Assembly (NCBI GenBank): GCA_003229135.1
Contig: QIHV01000001.1
Span: 1 to 11,363, forward strand
Origin: Candidatus Kaiserbacteria bacterium
Lineage (GTDB): Bacteria > Patescibacteriota > Minisyncoccia > Phycocordibacterales > Phycocordibacteraceae
DNA: 11,363 nucleotides
Direction: 5' to 3'
The first letter of the stretch is position 1. Every line of letters starts with the position of its first letter. The notes beneath the pieces are model-generated. The model was not told the origin of the DNA. It searched no databases and saw nothing but the letters and a program-made list of their open reading frames with translations. The position numbers and the translations under genes are program-made. Below, piece by piece: positions 8,501 to 11,363 of the stretch.

Positions 8501-8775
8501 CACTGGGCGGTAAAGCACAAAACGGTGGTCAGCGTTTTGGTGAAATGGAGGTTTGGGCACTTCTTGGTTATGGTGCATCTTATACACTGCGTGAGATGCT
8601 CACAATTAAATCTGACGATATACAAGGACGTTCTGCCGCATTTGATGCAATTGTAAAAGGTGACCCCATCAGTCATACTGGCACGCCGGCATCATTCTCG
8701 GTTCTTACCAATCAAATTCGCGGTCTTGCACTTGATATCGAGCCGACGGACCTTCCTCCACAAGAGGATGCGTAA
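5596..8775 (+). CDS. rpoB: RNA polymerase subunit beta
   Basis: From ATG 5596 the protein has 1059 residues, compact next to the 1342 of E. coli and about 1190 of B. subtilis; large lineage-specific insertions are absent. Hallmarks in order are: the rifampicin region QLSQFMDQ (382-389), followed by [20 protein letters not shown] and [26 protein letters not shown] with the Glu-Asp pair 678-679 near the active centre; [12 protein letters not shown] (828-839) with two conserved lysines; and [19 protein letters not shown] near the C-terminus. The open frame extends to a TTG at 5539, adding 19 residues that do not resemble RpoB. MHKKK, followed soon by FGAFRAP, is the more natural N-terminus, so ATG 5596 was chosen. 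In the rifampicin pocket, Asn398 and Thr401 replace the usual His526 and Arg529 (E. coli numbers). rpoC follows after 15 nt. No rplJ-rplL precede it. Confidence 0.97.
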   Translation: [1059 protein letters not shown]

Positions 8776-8790
8776 TCTTTTCTAATGCTT

Positions 8791-11363
8791 ATGTCAACAT
8801 CATCATTCCACCAACGAAAATCATTTGTACAGCGTGCTGATTGGGATGCGCTACGCCTTTCGCTAGCTTCACCCGAGCGCATACTAGCCTGGTCGTCAGG
8901 AGAGGTTACTAAACCAGAAACAATTAACTATCGTACACAACGCTCGGAAAAGCACGGTCTTTTTGATGAAAAGATATTCGGTCCAGAGAAAGACTACGAA
9001 TGTTACTGTGGAAAATATAAAGGTATTCGTTATAAAGGTATTATTTGTGATAAATGTGGTGTCGAAATTACACGCTCCATAGTACGTCGTGAGCGTATGG
9101 GCCACATTGAACTTGTGACACCGGTTGCGCACATTTGGTTCTTACGCAGCGTCCCAAGTCGTATGGCACTTATACTTGGTATCTCCGGTGCAGATGTAGA
9201 GAAAGTTATTTATTTTGCTGGCTACATAATCACTAAGATTTCAGAAGATGCAAAAAAACGCCTTATAAAAGAGCTCGATACTGAATACAAAAATAAATAT
9301 CAGCAAATGAATACCGATGCGGCGCGCGATACACTTAAAGAAAAAATGGTACAAACACGTACTGAAATTAACAGTATCACGGTCGGTCGCGTACTTGATG
9401 AACTCTCGTACCATCGATTCTCTGTAAAATACGGCGCATTATTTGAGGCAAGAATCGGCGCAGAAGCAATTTATAATATTTTTCAAGCAATCAACCTTGA
9501 AGAATTACTAAATACACTCCAAGCACGTTATGAAACTGCGGGTGCTGCCGAGCGTGAGAAACTTGTTAAACTAATGTCACTTATTTCAAGCTTAATCGCA
9601 TCGAATATTCGTCCGGAGTGGATGTTCCTAACACGAATTCCGGTTATTCCGCCAGCACTACGCCCGATAGTCGCTCTTGAGGGCGGGCGGCATGCAACCA
9701 GTGATGTAAATGACCTCTATCGTAGGGTTATCAACCGTAATAACCGACTTAGAAAACTTTTGGATATTCATGCGCCAGATGTAATCTTACGCAATGAGCG
9801 CCGCATTCTTCAGGAAGCGGTTGACGCACTCTTGGACAACTCTATACGAAAGGGTGGTGCACACGCAGGTGCACTCACACCATCACAACGCAGACCGCTA
9901 AAATCACTGGCGGATTACTTGAAGGGTAAGCACGGATACTTTCGCCAGAACTTGCTGGGTAAACGTGTTGATTATTCCGGTCGATCAGTTATTGTCGTCG
10001 GACCTGAACTTGAACTCGATGAGTGTGGTCTTCCTAAACATATGGTACTTGAGCTATTTCGCCCATTTGTTATTGCCGGACTACTGCAACGTGAATTGGC
10101 ATTTAACATTCGTGGTGCGGGACGCCTGATTGAAGATAGCGTGTCTGAGGTATGGGAAATTCTTGAAGAGGTAATTAAAGGTAAATATGTTCTTCTAAAC
10201 CGTGCACCTACACTTCACCGTCAAGGTATTCAAGCATTTCATCCACGCCTTATTGAAGGTAATGCCATTCGTCTTCATCCGCTTGTGTGTCCGGCATTCA
10301 ATGCTGACTTCGACGGCGATCAGATGGCTGTATACGTACCACTTTCAGATGAAGCACAATGGGAAGCTGCCAATATAATGAGTGCAAATAAGAACATTCT
10401 TAAACCGGGTTCCGGAGAAGTGATTGTTTTGGCGCAAAAACCACTTGATATAGTACTTGGAACTTATTGGCTTACAAAGTCCGTAGAAGGTGTTAAGGGT
10501 GAGGATAAGTATTTCTCATCGCCAAATGCAGCCATTCTCGCATACGAGTATGGTGCCATCGATCTACGTGCAAAAGTACACATATTTCCGATGTCAGATA
10601 AGGATAAATATAAAGAGTTCAACGGAGCTTTGTTTGAAACAACCGTCGGTCGGCTTTTCTTCAATACCGTACTTCCGTCGGATTACCCATTTGTAAACGA
10701 ACCGATAACAAAGAAAGTACTTGGGCGTATTGTAGATGACAGTATCATTCGTTATGGTATCGACCGAATACCTGAAATAGTAAATAAGGTAAAACACTTC
10801 GGATTTGAGTATGCAACTCGTTCTGGTATATCCTGGTCGTTAAGTGACGTGTCTGTTCCGCAAGAAAAAATGGCAATCATTGACAGTGCGCGTGAAAAAG
10901 TCGCCTCTATTGAAGAAAACTATAAAAATGGCCTTCTCGCAGAAGACGAGAAACGCCATATGGTGATTGAAGTTTGGCACGGCGCAAAACAAGAAGTGGA
11001 GAAACTAATTGCAAAAAAACTTGATCCTATGGGTTCGGTTGCCGATATGGTTACGTCAGGCGCACGTGGTTCAATGGGTAACCTAACACAAATGGCGGGT
11101 ATGAAAGGACTTATTCAAAATGCCGCAGGAGATACTATTGAAGTGCCTATCATTTCATCAATGTCGGAAGGACTCAATCCAGTTGAATACTTTATGTCCA
11201 CACACGGTTCACGTAAGGGTTTGACTGATACTGCACTTGGTACCGCACGTGCCGGCTACCTCACTCGCCGCCTCTTCGATGTCGCACAAGACTCTATCAT
11301 TACGGAACATGATTGCGGAACGAAACGTGGTGTTACCATCAAACGTATTTCAGCATCAGGTGT
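8791..11363 (+). CDS. rpoC: RNA polymerase subunit beta' (3' end outside window)
   Basis: An uninterrupted frame runs from ATG 8791 to the window edge, 857 complete codons; the family usually has 1150-1400 residues, so about a quarter or more is missing. Two ATGs are possible, 8785 and 8791, in the same frame and six bases apart; neither has a Shine-Dalgarno site. The N-terminal zinc finger is intact (Cys71, 73, 86, 89), after the conserved GEVTKPETINYRT (37-49). LLGKRVDYSGRSVIVVGP and NRAPTLHRQGIQAFHP mark the dock and active-centre region. NADFDGDQ (504-511) holds the catalytic Mg-binding Asp506, 508 and 510. The bridge helix covers about 802-832, and Cys842 is the first ligand of the second zinc site. 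The trigger loop lies beyond the window. It pairs with RpoB to form the polymerase active site and is co-transcribed with rpoB. Confidence 0.97.
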   Translation, partial: MSTSSFHQRKSFVQRADWDALRLSLASPERILAWSSGEVTKPETINYRTQRSEKHGLFDEKIFGPEKDYECYCGKYKGIRYKGIICDKCGVEITRSIVRRERMGHIELVTPVAHIWFLRSVPSRMALILGISGADVEKVIYFAGYIITKISEDAKKRLIKELDTEYKNKYQQMNTDAARDTLKEKMVQTRTEINSITVGRVLDELSYHRFSVKYGALFEARIGAEAIYNIFQAINLEELLNTLQARYETAGAAEREKLVKLMSLISSLIASNIRPEWMFLTRIPVIPPALRPIVALEGGRHATSDVNDLYRRVINRNNRLRKLLDIHAPDVILRNERRILQEAVDALLDNSIRKGGAHAGALTPSQRRPLKSLADYLKGKHGYFRQNLLGKRVDYSGRSVIVVGPELELDECGLPKHMVLELFRPFVIAGLLQRELAFNIRGAGRLIEDSVSEVWEILEEVIKGKYVLLNRAPTLHRQGIQAFHPRLIEGNAIRLHPLVCPAFNADFDGDQMAVYVPLSDEAQWEAANIMSANKNILKPGSGEVIVLAQKPLDIVLGTYWLTKSVEGVKGEDKYFSSPNAAILAYEYGAIDLRAKVHIFPMSDKDKYKEFNGALFETTVGRLFFNTVLPSDYPFVNEPITKKVLGRIVDDSIIRYGIDRIPEIVNKVKHFGFEYATRSGISWSLSDVSVPQEKMAIIDSAREKVASIEENYKNGLLAEDEKRHMVIEVWHGAKQEVEKLIAKKLDPMGSVADMVTSGARGSMGNLTQMAGMKGLIQNAAGDTIEVPIISSMSEGLNPVEYFMSTHGSRKGLTDTALGTARAGYLTRRLFDVAQDSIITEHDCGTKRGVTIKRISASG

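Overview
The window comes from a bacterium with AT-leaning DNA and compact housekeeping genes, all on the + strand. Several traits fit a Patescibacteria/CPR genome, probably of the Parcubacteria kind, but this is inference. RpoB is short (about 1059 residues). rpoB-rpoC stands apart from the ribosomal stalk genes and follows a tRNA gene. No gene has a recognisable Shine-Dalgarno sequence. A leucine-rich repeat protein with a near-identical DNA repeat opens the window. The standard genetic code is used: no reading frame is interrupted by TGA, and the visible stops are TAA (six) and TAG (one).

Layout. (1) 2-436: the 3' end of a repeat-protein gene, built of 63-bp/21-residue units. (2) 437-683: a promoter-rich gap with a duplicated -10-like motif and a 13-bp perfect palindrome. 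(3) 684-2653: groES-groEL, closed by a strong intrinsic terminator with an 18-bp stem. (4) 2766-5122: lemA, htpX and a soluble GGDEF diguanylate cyclase, closely spaced and probably one transcript from a promoter just after the groEL terminator. (5) 5241-5330: tRNA-Ser(GGA) with an encoded CCA end. (6) 5331-5595: rpoB promoter and a leader of about 140 nt. (7) 5596 to the window end: rpoB and the first 857 codons of rpoC.

Functionally, groESL folds cytosolic proteins. HtpX, with its usual neighbour LemA, points to membrane protein quality control, so 684-4268 reads as a proteostasis block. The diguanylate cyclase, with intact active site and product-inhibition site, is translated right after htpX and may link c-di-GMP signalling to that transcript. 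rpoBC supplies the two large RNA polymerase subunits. I found no mobile element, CRISPR array, defence system or wholly new gene system. The items most worth a second look are the repeat-protein array, the unusual rifampicin-pocket residues of RpoB, the lack of Shine-Dalgarno sites, and the groES upstream region.
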